Source: Flavobacteriaceae bacterium (GTDB taxonomy: Bacteria > Bacteroidota > Bacteroidia > Flavobacteriales > Flavobacteriaceae). Taken from it: DNA of 54,294 bases. Shown here in pieces: positions 34,661 to 43,514 of this stretch. The notes beneath the pieces were generated by a model. It saw nothing but the letters and a program-made list of their open reading frames with translations. It was not told where the DNA came from and made no database searches. The position numbers and the translations under genes were made by a program. Location: assembly GCA_027073495.1 (NCBI GenBank), contig JALSVQ010000072.1, positions 1 to 54,294 of the forward strand, written 5' to 3'. The stretch's first letter is position 1; each line of letters begins with the position of its first letter.

Positions 34661-36070
34661 ATGCCACCAGTTGATGAAAGTTTTAGAGATTCTATAACTA
34701 CAATTAGTAAAGAAGGAAAACGTAATTTTTTACATCCCAAAAAACCGAAAGGAAGGTACTATAACTACCGTTCGCTATTGAGTTACTTTTTAATAGGATT
34801 TCTCTTTATTGCTCCATTTCTCAAAGTAAATGGAAAACAGTTTATATTGATTAATGTAATGGAACGTAAGTATAATATTTTTGGCTATACATTTTGGCCA
34901 CAGGATTTTTATCTTATTGTTTTGGCCGTATTGACTGGGGTTTTATTTATTATATTATTTACTGTGGCATTTGGGCGTGTATTCTGTGGTTGGTTCTGTC
35001 CGCAGACCATTTTTTTAGAACTCATTTTTAGAAAAATAGAATATGCTATAGAAGGTGATAGACCCAAACAAATTAAGCTAGAAAAAATGCCTTGGAACCA
35101 AGAGAAAATTATCAAAAAAGGTTCTAAATGGCTAATTTTTTACATCCTTTCATTTATCATATCTAACGTGTTTTTAGCTTATTTTATAGGTTCTGATGCG
35201 CTTATTCAACATCTTAAAGATGGTCCAAGTGAACATTTGGTCACGTTTATTAAATTATTGTTTTTTGCAGCTGTATTTTTCTTCGTTTTTTCTTGGTTTA
35301 GAGAGCAAGTCTGTATTATTGTTTGTCCTTATGGAAGATTGCAAAGTGTACTTTTGGATAATAAGACAATTATCGTAGCTTACGATTACAAGCGAGGAGA
35401 GGGTAGAGCAAAAATGCGTAAAGGACAAGATCGTGAAGCAGAAAACTTAGGAGATTGTATTGATTGTAAGCAATGTGTTCAAGTTTGTCCAACAGGTATT
35501 GATATTCGTAATGGTACACAATTAGAATGCGTTAACTGTACGGCTTGTATGGATGCTTGTGATGCCGTAATGGACAAAGTAGGTTTTGAAAAAGGTTTGA
35601 TACGTTATGCTTCTGAAGATGCTATAGCAAAAGGCGAAAAATTCAAACTAACAGGAAGGATGAAGTTTTATGCAACAATACTTACTGTTTTGATGAGTGT
35701 TTTAGGGTATTTATTGCTAACACAAAAAGAAATCACACTACGTGTTAATAACACACGAGGTGCTTTATATCAAACTGTAAATGACAGTATTATCAATACG
35801 TATAATTATAAAATTGCCAATAAAACAAATGATGAAATAAAAGATGTTTCATTCAAATTGTTAGATCATAAAGGGGTTATTATCTTACCAGGAACGAAAA
35901 CAGTTTCTTTTGAAAAAGCAACAATGAGTAATTCGGCAACGATGATTATAAAAATTCCTGCATCAGAAATTACCAAAAATAAAGAACAAATAAAAATTGG
36001 TGCTTACGCTGATGGCAAATTGCTGGACACTCGAAAAGTAATTTTCTTAGGACCACATCATTTTAATTAA
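34661..36070 (+). CDS. ccoG: cbb3 assembly ferredoxin-like protein CcoG/FixG
   Basis: The 469-residue protein has several N-terminal membrane segments with FGRVFCGWFCPQTIFLEL, a conserved WFREQVCIIVCPYGR loop, and two [4Fe-4S] clusters (CIDCKQCVQVCP near 266-277 and CVNCTACMDACD near 291-302). A C-terminal immunoglobulin-like periplasmic domain (about 360-469) completes it. CcoG/RdxA reduces copper for oxidase assembly. It lies after the ccoP terminator, with no visible -7 box of its own, so expression may rely on read-through. Confidence 0.94.
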   Translation: MPPVDESFRDSITTISKEGKRNFLHPKKPKGRYYNYRSLLSYFLIGFLFIAPFLKVNGKQFILINVMERKYNIFGYTFWPQDFYLIVLAVLTGVLFIILFTVAFGRVFCGWFCPQTIFLELIFRKIEYAIEGDRPKQIKLEKMPWNQEKIIKKGSKWLIFYILSFIISNVFLAYFIGSDALIQHLKDGPSEHLVTFIKLLFFAAVFFFVFSWFREQVCIIVCPYGRLQSVLLDNKTIIVAYDYKRGEGRAKMRKGQDREAENLGDCIDCKQCVQVCPTGIDIRNGTQLECVNCTACMDACDAVMDKVGFEKGLIRYASEDAIAKGEKFKLTGRMKFYATILTVLMSVLGYLLLTQKEITLRVNNTRGALYQTVNDSIINTYNYKIANKTNDEIKDVSFKLLDHKGVIILPGTKTVSFEKATMSNSATMIIKIPASEITKNKEQIKIGAYADGKLLDTRKVIFLGPHHFN

Positions 36071-36075
36071 TAATA

Positions 36076-36110
36076 ATTAAGGCTTATTCTCAGAATAAGC
36101 CTTAATTTTA
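36076..36110 (+). terminator. Palindromic terminator-like hairpin between ccoG and ccoH
   Basis: An almost uninterrupted 31-base palindrome (36076-36090 with 36092-36106) centred on one base is followed by a short T-rich stretch. It lies inside the assembly cluster and may partially terminate or stabilise the ccoG mRNA end. Confidence 0.65.
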
Positions 36111-36126
36111 TCAAAAATAGAATATT

Positions 36127-36582
36127 ATGAAATTTAATTGGGGAACAGGCATCGTTATAACAATGCTACTTTTTATGGGATTTATCCTTTCTTTTGTATG
36201 GAAAGCAACTTTCAATCCAAAATATGATCACACATTAGTATCGGAAGAATACTATCAAGAAGATATTCATTATCAAAAAGAAAAGGATAAAATTGCACTT
36301 GCAAATGCTATGAAAGAACAAGTTAAAATAACGGTAACAGCAACGGGCTTACAAATTGTTTTCCCTGAAACGATAGATGCGAACAAACTCAAAGGTAATT
36401 TGCAATTATTACGCTATGCAAATAAAACGCTCGATGTTTCAAAACCATTAGATTTGAAGCAAAATCAGATGCACCTTGATAAAACTCAAGATAAATTGGC
36501 ACAGGGCAAATACTACCTTTCTTTGGATTGGACATATAATGCTAAATCCTATTTAATTAAAAAAGAAATATTTATTAAATAA
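36127..36582 (+). CDS. ccoH: FixH/CcoH family protein
   Basis: The 151-residue protein starts MKFNWGTGIVITMLLFMGFI with a single membrane helix, followed by the family motif NPKYDHTLVSEEYYQEDIHYQKEKDK and a small beta-rich domain. FixH/CcoH is required for cbb3 assembly. The stop shares one base with the ATG of the next gene (TAATG), indicating coupling. Position after ccoG is conserved in many cbb3 loci. Confidence 0.9.
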   Translation: MKFNWGTGIVITMLLFMGFILSFVWKATFNPKYDHTLVSEEYYQEDIHYQKEKDKIALANAMKEQVKITVTATGLQIVFPETIDANKLKGNLQLLRYANKTLDVSKPLDLKQNQMHLDKTQDKLAQGKYYLSLDWTYNAKSYLIKKEIFIK

Positions 36583-37298
36583 TGCTTTATTCAGCGTTTT
36601 TACTAGGCTTAATTGGTAGTTTTCACTGTATAGGAATGTGTGGACCTATTGCTTTTGTTTTGCCTGTTGACCGAAATAATGTATTAAAAAGAATATGGCA
36701 AACCATATTGTACCATAGTGGACGCTTATTGACCTATTCTTTACTAGGTTTGCTTTTTGGACTCTTTGGGAGAGGGCTTTTTGTTGCTGGATTTCAGCAG
36801 CGTTTAAGCATTCTTATTGGTATTATTTTTATACTTTCTGTTATTATACCGACTGCTTGGCTGAATAGTTTCACTCTTACAAAACCGTTGTATAAAGTTA
36901 TTGGCATTGTAAAAAAGCATTTAGGTTTACAGCTCAAAAAAAAATCAAATAACGCTATTTTTCTTATTGGTTTTTTCAATGGTTTCTTACCTTGTGGTTT
37001 GGTTTATGCAGCCTTGTGGGGTGCTATTTCTATGGCAACAGCTCCTTTAGGCGCATTGTATATGTTTTTGTTTGGTTTAGGCACATTACCAATGATGACG
37101 CTAGCAATCTATTTGGGCAATTTTTTGACCGCAACGCTACGTGCTAAAATACAAAAAGCAATCCCAGTATTTGTTGTCATTATGGGACTGCTTTTTATAC
37201 TTCGCGGTTTGGCTTTAGGCATTCCGTATCTATCGCCTTCTGATGCCAAATTGAGTATTCAGAAAAATGCAAAACCCTGTGTTGCGCCCCAAAAATAG
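36582..37298 (+). CDS. TauE/SafE-like (UreH/DsbD-2) membrane protein of the cbb3 cluster
   Basis: The 238-residue protein has about six membrane segments. It carries the N-terminal motif FHCIGMCGP (His15, Cys16, Cys20) and a repeated PCGLVYAALWGA motif in the second half, which define the DsbD-2/UreH-type family. It is usually annotated as a sulfite exporter but recurs after ccoGH in Bacteroidota. A role in copper or haem handling for oxidase assembly is inferred from its paired Cys/His residues and place in the operon. It ends 5 bases before a convergent XRE gene. Confidence 0.87.
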   Translation: MLYSAFLLGLIGSFHCIGMCGPIAFVLPVDRNNVLKRIWQTILYHSGRLLTYSLLGLLFGLFGRGLFVAGFQQRLSILIGIIFILSVIIPTAWLNSFTLTKPLYKVIGIVKKHLGLQLKKKSNNAIFLIGFFNGFLPCGLVYAALWGAISMATAPLGALYMFLFGLGTLPMMTLAIYLGNFLTATLRAKIQKAIPVFVVIMGLLFILRGLALGIPYLSPSDAKLSIQKNAKPCVAPQK

Positions 37299-37303
37299 CT
37301 GCA

Positions 37304-37519
37304 TTATTTTTGTTTTATTTCTTCGTTTTCTTCTAATATAAACAATGTCTTTACAGCGACTTCAAAATAACTTGCCATTTTAAGTGCCAATAGGGTAGAA
37401 GGGACATATTTTCCAAGTTCCATTGCATTTATAGTTTGCCTGCTTACACCAATTATTTCGGCTAATTTTGCTTGGGTAATATTCTTTATGGCACGCTGTA
37501 CTTTTATAGTATTTTTCAT
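37304..37519 (-). CDS. Small XRE-family helix-turn-helix regulator
   Basis: The 71-residue protein is a single HTH_3 domain: RAIKNITQAKLAEIIGVSR and QTINAMELGKYVPST, followed by LALKMASYFEVAVKTLF. It resembles the YozG/YgzD type of short regulators often paired with a DUF2178-like membrane protein. The paired membrane protein gene lies 2 bases upstream in the same direction. It probably represses its own two-gene operon; its ligand is unknown. Confidence 0.9.
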   Translation of the reverse strand: MKNTIKVQRAIKNITQAKLAEIIGVSRQTINAMELGKYVPSTLLALKMASYFEVAVKTLFILEENEEIKQK

Positions 37520-37521
37520 AA

Positions 37522-37986
37522 TTAGGCTTTGTTTAATTTTGCGAGTTTATAATGAAAAATCAGAATAAAGAAGACTAAAGTTGTAAAAAGATTGAGCATT
37601 ATTATATTTAAATAATCAAAACCGTAAATAAATAATGTGGCAAAAATTATAAAACCATAGTTAATATATGTTGCCAATGCTAAAGATTGGAGTCTAATAC
37701 TTTGTATTAATTCATCCTCTATTTTTGTTTTTGCAAAGCCTACTAATAAACCGCCAACTATTGTTAAAATAATGAGAATTTCTCCTAATATTCCATTGGT
37801 TATTACAGTAAAATATTTACTAGCTAACAACGATTTATCACTTGAAATAGCAAATACTGGTACTTCTAAATAAGAATCCAAATCAATTTCTAATATATTT
37901 GCTAATAATAATGTAGAAAATGCGCCTAAAAATAAGACCCAACCTATTTTTTTGTACTTGTTTGGAAATAAAAATGCTGTTTTCAT
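37522..37986 (-). CDS. Four-helix membrane protein paired with the XRE regulator
   Basis: The 154-residue protein has about four membrane segments (roughly 14-30, 60-82, 98-118, 122-144). A polar N-terminus contains FPNKYKKIGW, and a loop after helix 1 carries LDSYLEVPVFAI. No family was recognised with certainty. Membrane proteins of this size are frequently encoded beside a short XRE regulator in Bacteroidota and Firmicutes. It is driven by the best-matching promoter in the window. Confidence 0.7.
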   Translation of the reverse strand: MKTAFLFPNKYKKIGWVLFLGAFSTLLLANILEIDLDSYLEVPVFAISSDKSLLASKYFTVITNGILGEILIILTIVGGLLVGFAKTKIEDELIQSIRLQSLALATYINYGFIIFATLFIYGFDYLNIIMLNLFTTLVFFILIFHYKLAKLNKA

Positions 37987-38013
37987 AATTAAAAATGTTT
38001 AGTTAATTTTACA

Positions 38014-38044
38014 CAAAGATATGTATTTTTTACTAAAAGACAAA
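38014..38044 (-). promoter_or_regulatory. Complete Bacteroidota promoter (TTTG-N19-TATCTTTG) for the membrane/XRE pair
   Basis: On the minus strand a -33 TTTG (38041-38044 region) is separated by exactly 19 bases from the -7 box TATCTTTG (38014-38021). It lies 28 bases upstream of the ATG at 37986. It is the only promoter here with both elements at consensus spacing. Confidence 0.75.
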
Positions 38045-38097
38045 TAAACTTTACATAATTATTTTTTATTTAATCATTTAATCTAGGTATTTATCCT

Positions 38098-38105
38098 TAT
38101 TTTTG
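38098..38105 (+). promoter_or_regulatory. -7 box (TATTTTTG) for the PLP decarboxylase gene
   Basis: This is an exact TAnnTTTG match 17 bases before the ATG at 38123, and divergent from the promoter at 38014-38044. Confidence 0.55.
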
Positions 38106-38122
38106 TAATAAAATTAGCCCAA

Positions 38123-39562
38123 ATGAAAATAAATAAATTAGCACCGTTAACCCTATCTTCCGAACAGATGAGAGCCTGTGGTTATAAGGTTATAGACCTT
38201 CTAGTTGACCATTTTGATACCATACATACAAAAAAGCATGCAGCAAAACATAAACGTGAGGCTGTAGATGCCTTGTTTGATCCAACTATTCCTTATGAAG
38301 CAACAGATTCTTCAAAAGTACTGGAACATATACAAGATACGGTTTTAAAGAATGCGGATTTGCCTAGTCATCCTAAGTTTTATTCATTTGTTCCAAGTCC
38401 GAGTAACTATATCAGTGTGATGGCAGATACTTTGGCAACGGGTTATAATATATTTTCAGGAGGATGGACAGCATCTCCTGAAGCAGCAGAAATTGAAATT
38501 ATTTCTATTAATTGGCTATTAGAAATGTTTCATTTTCCTGTACAAAAAGGCGGTGGTATTTTTACAAGTGGTGGTTCTATGGCCAATCTTACTGCTTTAG
38601 TTACCGCAAGACGCGTACAATGTGGTACCGATTTTTCAAAGGCTGTTATCTATCTTTCCGATCAAACACATTCATCAAATATTAAGGCTATTCGAGTACT
38701 TGGTTTTAATAAAGATCAAGTGCGTATTATCCCTACGGATTTAGAATTTAAAATTTCGATTAATAAACTCAAAAACGAAATAGCAAAAGATAAATTGATG
38801 GGTTTGCAACCTGCCATAATCATAGCTAATGCAGGAACGACCAATACAGGAACTGTTGATCCACTTAATGAGCTGGCGCGTATTGCTAAAAAAGAAAAAT
38901 TATGGCTTCACATAGATGGAGCATACGGTGGTGGTTCAGTACTTTCTGAGCAAGGGAGTGAGTTGTTGGCTGCTGTTTCTAAAGCAGATTCTTTGACAAT
39001 AGATCCGCATAAATGGTTTTTTCAACCCTATGAAATAGGTTGTTTACTGGTTAAAAATCACAAACACTTGAGTGATACTTTTACAGAAAAACCAGAATAC
39101 CTCCGTGATATTGAAGGGAATGAATCTGAAATTAACTTTTACGATTACGGCATACAATTAACACGTCGTTTTAGAGCTTTAAAATTCTATATGTCTATTA
39201 AAACATTTGGATTGAATGCTTTTAAAGAAGCCGTGCAGTATAGTGTAGATTTAACAGAAAGCTTAGAAGATAAACTGCGCCTCAGTAGTCAATGGGAGAT
39301 TATATCGCCAGCTACACTTGCGGTGATTAATTTCAGATACAATCCAATAGCGCTGGAGCTATCAGAAAAAGAATTGGATGAAGTCAATCAATATATCTCA
39401 CAACAAGTGGTACAATCTCGTGATGCAGTTTTTGTGACAACGGTCTTGAATGGGCAAGTGGTTTTGCGTATGTGTTTGATAAATCCTAGGACTACTATGG
39501 ATGATGTTCTAGGTACAATTGCTGACTGTGAACGCTATGCAAAGGAATTTTTGGAGCAATAA
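38123..39562 (+). CDS. Group II pyridoxal-dependent amino acid decarboxylase
   Basis: The 479-residue enzyme has the aromatic-amino-acid/glutamate decarboxylase fold type I. It shows HPKFYSFVPSPSNY, the FTSGGSMANLTAL phosphate-binding segment, the HIDGAYGG motif (Asp binding the PLP pyridine nitrogen), and the Schiff-base lysine Lys297 in DPHKWFF. The RRFRALKFYMSIKTFG C-terminal part is also typical. It decarboxylates an amino acid to an amine and CO2. Aromatic L-amino acids or 2,4-diaminobutyrate are possible substrates, but sequence alone does not decide. The next gene starts 16 bases downstream. Confidence 0.9.
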   Translation: MKINKLAPLTLSSEQMRACGYKVIDLLVDHFDTIHTKKHAAKHKREAVDALFDPTIPYEATDSSKVLEHIQDTVLKNADLPSHPKFYSFVPSPSNYISVMADTLATGYNIFSGGWTASPEAAEIEIISINWLLEMFHFPVQKGGGIFTSGGSMANLTALVTARRVQCGTDFSKAVIYLSDQTHSSNIKAIRVLGFNKDQVRIIPTDLEFKISINKLKNEIAKDKLMGLQPAIIIANAGTTNTGTVDPLNELARIAKKEKLWLHIDGAYGGGSVLSEQGSELLAAVSKADSLTIDPHKWFFQPYEIGCLLVKNHKHLSDTFTEKPEYLRDIEGNESEINFYDYGIQLTRRFRALKFYMSIKTFGLNAFKEAVQYSVDLTESLEDKLRLSSQWEIISPATLAVINFRYNPIALELSEKELDEVNQYISQQVVQSRDAVFVTTVLNGQVVLRMCLINPRTTMDDVLGTIADCERYAKEFLEQ

Positions 39563-39578
39563 TATTAAGATAGAATAA

Positions 39579-40229
39579 ATGGCGAAAAACAAATATGTAC
39601 CAACATATTATAATGCTTTAGAAGAGAAAATTAATATAGGAACTCATGCTTTTGGTATGATTACAAGTATAGTTGCCTTAATTTTATTGTTTATAAAATC
39701 AAATACAACGGGTACGTTTTGGCATGTATTTAGTTTTACTGTTTTTGGTATTAGTCTTATTGTTTTATATGCAGCGTCCACGTTTTATCATGTCTCAAAA
39801 GATGTAGAATTACGTAAAAAACTAAATATTTTTGACCATGCTTCAATTTATGTGCTGATAGCAGGTACTTATACACCATTTACGCTAGTAACACTCCATG
39901 GAAAACTAGGTTGGTGGATATTTGGAGTTAATTGGCTTTTTGCCATCACAGGTATTATTTTAAAGCTATTTTTTACAGGTCGTTATGATAAACTATCTAC
40001 AATTATGTATCTATTGATGGGATGGATGATAGTTGTAGCAATAAATCCTTTGCTACATGCTTTAGGTCATCAAGGCTTATTTTGGTTGTTTACTGGTGGT
40101 TTTGCTTATACTATAGGAGCGGTGTTTTATAGTATTCCTAAAATAAAATACAACCATGCTATATTTCACGTTTTTGTTTTGTTAGGTAGTTTTTCGCATT
40201 TTATGGCTGTTTATTTTTATGTGAAATAA
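39579..40229 (+). CDS. Hemolysin III / PAQR family membrane protein
   Basis: The 216-residue protein has seven membrane helices and the family residues: the acidic-His pair EEKINIGTHAFG at the N-terminus, STFYHVSKD with FDHASIY in the middle, and the late KYNHAIFHVFVLLGSFSHF. These conserved Asp and His residues form a zinc site in the PAQR/YqfA family, which is linked to membrane fluidity or lipid hydrolysis rather than proven haemolysis. It is probably cotranscribed with the decarboxylase. Confidence 0.9.
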   Translation: MAKNKYVPTYYNALEEKINIGTHAFGMITSIVALILLFIKSNTTGTFWHVFSFTVFGISLIVLYAASTFYHVSKDVELRKKLNIFDHASIYVLIAGTYTPFTLVTLHGKLGWWIFGVNWLFAITGIILKLFFTGRYDKLSTIMYLLMGWMIVVAINPLLHALGHQGLFWLFTGGFAYTIGAVFYSIPKIKYNHAIFHVFVLLGSFSHFMAVYFYVK

Positions 40230-40332
40230 AATTCACCCGCCATTTATTCCAATGCTTACTCAAAGAGAAGTTAAAAGTCAGATTATGTTCTTTGGCAGTT
40301 GAATTGACAGGTGTCACAAAACTATTGGTTGC

Positions 40333-40824
40333 ATGTACAGTCCGTTATTCTCTTGGACAACAGGTTATGATTATATCATTAATGATTTAGTCTTGAGCAA
40401 AAGTAATTTTTCGTTTCATAAATTAGAACTTGCTGGATTTTTTTTTAAACATGATTTAGAAGCTAGTATAGGTTTGAATTACAATACAATCAGTACAGTT
40501 ATTCCCAATCAAAATACCTTGAAAGTTAGTACTTGGAGTTCTTATGCCGATTTTACATATCATTATAAGAAATTTGATTTAGAGATGAACTATAATATGA
40601 AGCGCGTCAAAGCGCTAGGAGAAGCTTTTTCGAAGTATCATTTTTTAGATTTCAAAATTCATTATGGCAATGAAGATAAACCTTGGGCAGTATCATTGCA
40701 GACGACCAATGCTTTTGCTATTGATGGTATGAAAAGCTATGAACAAAATGCCTATTTATATACTGAAAGAATACAATTTCAACAACCGCGAATTTGGTTA
40801 TTGAAATTGCATTATAAATTTTAA
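40333..40824 (+). pseudogene. C-terminal remnant of an outer-membrane beta-barrel protein
   Basis: The 163-residue frame has no signal peptide. It consists of alternating polar/aromatic strands (for example FTYHYKKFDLEMNYNMKR and AVSLQTTNAF) and ends in LLKLHYKF, with the terminal Phe that marks outer-membrane barrel proteins. It looks like the last six to eight strands of a TonB-dependent receptor or similar barrel. The upstream frame is closed by a TGA at 40300, and the 103 bases before the Met give no credible continuation. It is therefore probably the residue of a deleted larger gene. Confidence 0.55.
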
Positions 40825-40841
40825 TTAAAAAAGAATTTATT

Positions 40842-43298
40842 TTAAGAATGATGTTTTTTACGCAACGTATTATAGTCTATATAATAAATAACTTTTAATG
40901 ATAATGAGTTTCTTATCGGTTGTTTAAATAAATCATTTAGATTATCGTTAAAATTTATTCTAGCTTGTTGATTGTAGTTGTTAATACTATTGGTATAAAA
41001 CAAAACCAATTGACTTCCAGGAGCAAACTCCCAAGAATAATTTAAATCTACATTCCAAGCATTGTAGTTGATATCATTATTAGCTGTATAATTGTTTAAT
41101 TGGATGCTTCCATCATCTTGAAGATGATAATAATTAGGATTATATGTAACACGTGACCAATAGTGTCTAAAAGATAAGGTTAATGCAGATTTAACTGTAA
41201 AGTTATATTTGCCAGATAGTGTGTTTGATATCGTATTATCATTATGTTTTCCCATAATAATATCGCTACCAGACAAATCAACAAAACCAAGAAGGTTTGT
41301 GCCAAAAGATTGGCGATATTTGTAGCGTAAAGATGCTTTATTACTCAAACGTAATAGTGGCGAAATATTAAAGCTATTGTAAGTAGAATATTCATTATTT
41401 TTTTTACTTAAATAGAAGCTTCCATCTAGCGCTAGTTTTTTACGATAATCTGTAGAAAACCAAGCGTTAACTCCTGTTATAGGGTTTTCTTTTGTGTAGC
41501 GACCATCAACACGAGCTTCGTAGTAATCATATTTTTGTCCAATATTACTATGAATATTACCTCCAAAGGTAAACTGTGTTTTGGTAGTTGCCCAAAAATT
41601 ACCACCAACAGATACGCCAGAAAAGTTATTGCCTTTGGCTATATAACTTGCTTGGCTTTTGTCTAATGTCAGGATGTAGTTTAGGTCAGTCCATAAAAAC
41701 AGTCCATAATTATTAAAAACACCTTTTGGTTGAAAAATGCGATAGGAGTAATTAGCATCATAATTTAGCTCATTGCTAGTACGTTGGAAACCTAAATCAT
41801 TTTTATCAAAATCCTTTTCTCTAAAATCCATTCCAATATTAAATTGATGATTGCCACTTATTTTTCCAACATCAAAACGCCCTTGAAATCCTTTTTTTAA
41901 GATGCCTGCTTCATTTACATTACTCATTGTTAAACCGCCACTCATACCGTATTTGTTGGCTTTATTATTTAAATCAAATAATACGCCTGTTACATTGGCA
42001 TCACGAAAATGACCTTCGCGAAGTACATTGGTATTGACAAGTGTTACCGAAGAGTTTTTATTAAATTGTTTGTCTAATACAAACACACTGTAGTTTGTTA
42101 GCGGTTCTGTTTCAACTTTTCGTATTTCATTATTTGTAAGGTTGCGTAATGTAGCATAGGTTCTTTGTGTTATGGCATTAAAAACACCTAGTCCCAAACC
42201 TTTTTTGTTTCTTCCAGAAACCTTTAGTGCATTGAATAGTTTTACATTATCAGGATTTTCAACGAGTTCTTCATTAACTCCAGTTTGTACATCATATTTT
42301 CCTGTTGGTGTATTACCAACACGTCTAGAATAAAAAAGATTTCCTTTGGAAAACAGATCTACACCTTCTGTAAAAAATGCTCGCTTTTCAGCATAGCGTT
42401 GTTCAAAAGGCCCTAGGTTAAGCGTAACATCATCAAAGGCTGTTTGTCCAAAGTCTGGAATCAAAGTAGCATCTAAGGTAAAGCTTTCATTGATACCATA
42501 TTTCAAATCCATTCCGATGCTGGCATTTTTAGTTGTTTCGCCATCAAAATTTGAGAGTGTTGCAGAAGTGTAAGGGTAAAAGCTTAATCGTACGGGAGGT
42601 GTTATGTTTTCAATACCTTCTAATAACCCGTTGTATTGCGTAAATGATCCTTTTTTTCGATCAATCAAAGACCAAGAATATTTGTCTTTGGTTTTACTAA
42701 AGAATCGCATAAAATTGATTCCCCAAATTTGTTTTTTTTCATTAGAAAAACGTAAAGCTGCATATGGAATTCGTATTTCTACTTGCCAGCCTTGGCTAGT
42801 ATGTTTCACTTTGCTTTGCCAAACAGCATTCCAACTACCATCATTTCCAGAACTAGATACATTGGCATCTGCTTGTGTTCCTGTAGCCATCACAGCAAAT
42901 TCAGATGCATTAATGCCATCATTTAAAGGGCTTATAGAAGCTACAAAATAATCAGTTTGACCAAAATTATCTCTGGTGGTAAATTCCATTGGTATTTCAC
43001 TCGGTTTGTCATCAAAGAGATAAGCCGCTATATATATAGCTTTATCGTCATAAACCACTTTTACATCTGTACGGAGTTCTTGAGGTATTTTCTCACCCAT
43101 TTTTGGTCTTAACATTACAAAATCAGTTGCTATTTGAGCATCTTTCCAAGCAATATCATCTAAATTCCCATCTATGGTTGGTGCTATAGCTACACGCTGT
43201 GTTGTTAAAGTCTTTTTATTTTTTTTGATATTATCTTGGGCTTGAATTTTGCTTGTTAATACTACAAAAACTAGTGCTAGAATAATTCTATTTGTCAT
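40842..43298 (-). CDS. DUF5916 outer-membrane protein with N-terminal CBM9-like domain
   Basis: The 818-residue protein has a signal peptide (MTNRIILALVFVVLTSKIQAQ) and a CBM9-like beta-sandwich at about 30-220 (APTIDGNLDDIAWKDA, KVVYDDKAIYIAAYLFD). A long beta-rich DUF5916 part (SFTLDATLIPDFGQTAFDD, QRYAEKRAFFTEGVDLF) predicts a barrel. It is likely located in the outer membrane, but its ligand is unknown. The start at 43298 is preferred over an ATG 18 bases upstream, because the -7 box at 43324-43331 would leave that ATG almost at the transcript start. It is convergent with the barrel remnant. Confidence 0.87.
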   Translation of the reverse strand: MTNRIILALVFVVLTSKIQAQDNIKKNKKTLTTQRVAIAPTIDGNLDDIAWKDAQIATDFVMLRPKMGEKIPQELRTDVKVVYDDKAIYIAAYLFDDKPSEIPMEFTTRDNFGQTDYFVASISPLNDGINASEFAVMATGTQADANVSSSGNDGSWNAVWQSKVKHTSQGWQVEIRIPYAALRFSNEKKQIWGINFMRFFSKTKDKYSWSLIDRKKGSFTQYNGLLEGIENITPPVRLSFYPYTSATLSNFDGETTKNASIGMDLKYGINESFTLDATLIPDFGQTAFDDVTLNLGPFEQRYAEKRAFFTEGVDLFSKGNLFYSRRVGNTPTGKYDVQTGVNEELVENPDNVKLFNALKVSGRNKKGLGLGVFNAITQRTYATLRNLTNNEIRKVETEPLTNYSVFVLDKQFNKNSSVTLVNTNVLREGHFRDANVTGVLFDLNNKANKYGMSGGLTMSNVNEAGILKKGFQGRFDVGKISGNHQFNIGMDFREKDFDKNDLGFQRTSNELNYDANYSYRIFQPKGVFNNYGLFLWTDLNYILTLDKSQASYIAKGNNFSGVSVGGNFWATTKTQFTFGGNIHSNIGQKYDYYEARVDGRYTKENPITGVNAWFSTDYRKKLALDGSFYLSKKNNEYSTYNSFNISPLLRLSNKASLRYKYRQSFGTNLLGFVDLSGSDIIMGKHNDNTISNTLSGKYNFTVKSALTLSFRHYWSRVTYNPNYYHLQDDGSIQLNNYTANNDINYNAWNVDLNYSWEFAPGSQLVLFYTNSINNYNQQARINFNDNLNDLFKQPIRNSLSLKVIYYIDYNTLRKKHHS

Positions 43299-43323
43299 AA
43301 TAATTTGGTTACTCATTTTAATG

Positions 43324-43331
43324 CAAAAATA
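43324..43331 (-). promoter_or_regulatory. -7 box (TATTTTTG) for the DUF5916 gene
   Basis: This is an exact minus-strand TAnnTTTG match 25 bases upstream of the chosen ATG (43298). Confidence 0.55.
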
Positions 43332-43419
43332 TAATGTTTTTTTTATTAGTCTTGCTTATCTCTTATTAAGAGACGATTAATATACTATTTTGTGACAATT
43401 TTTATTGATTTTTTTTACT

Positions 43420-43506
43420 GCGTTAAGTATTGAGGCTTTGTTGGAGCTCTTTGAAACAAAAGCGACTGCCGAAAGCCTGACCTTGAAAAGGGAACGCCCA
43501 AAAAAA
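43420..43506 (-). repeat. Candidate dispersed non-coding element (GGGCGTTCCC...TTAACGC)
   Basis: This 87-base block is clearly more GC-rich than its surroundings. On the minus strand it reads T7-GGGCGTTCCC, then GGTCAGGCTTTCGGC, a stem-loop (GCTTT-TGTT with AACAAAGC), and ends TTAACGC. The layout matches a short intergenic repeat I associate with many flavobacterial genomes, placed just after gene ends. It follows the radA stop directly. Identification is from memory of the pattern and needs a genome search. Confidence 0.35.
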
Positions 43507-43514
43507 GTAGTATT

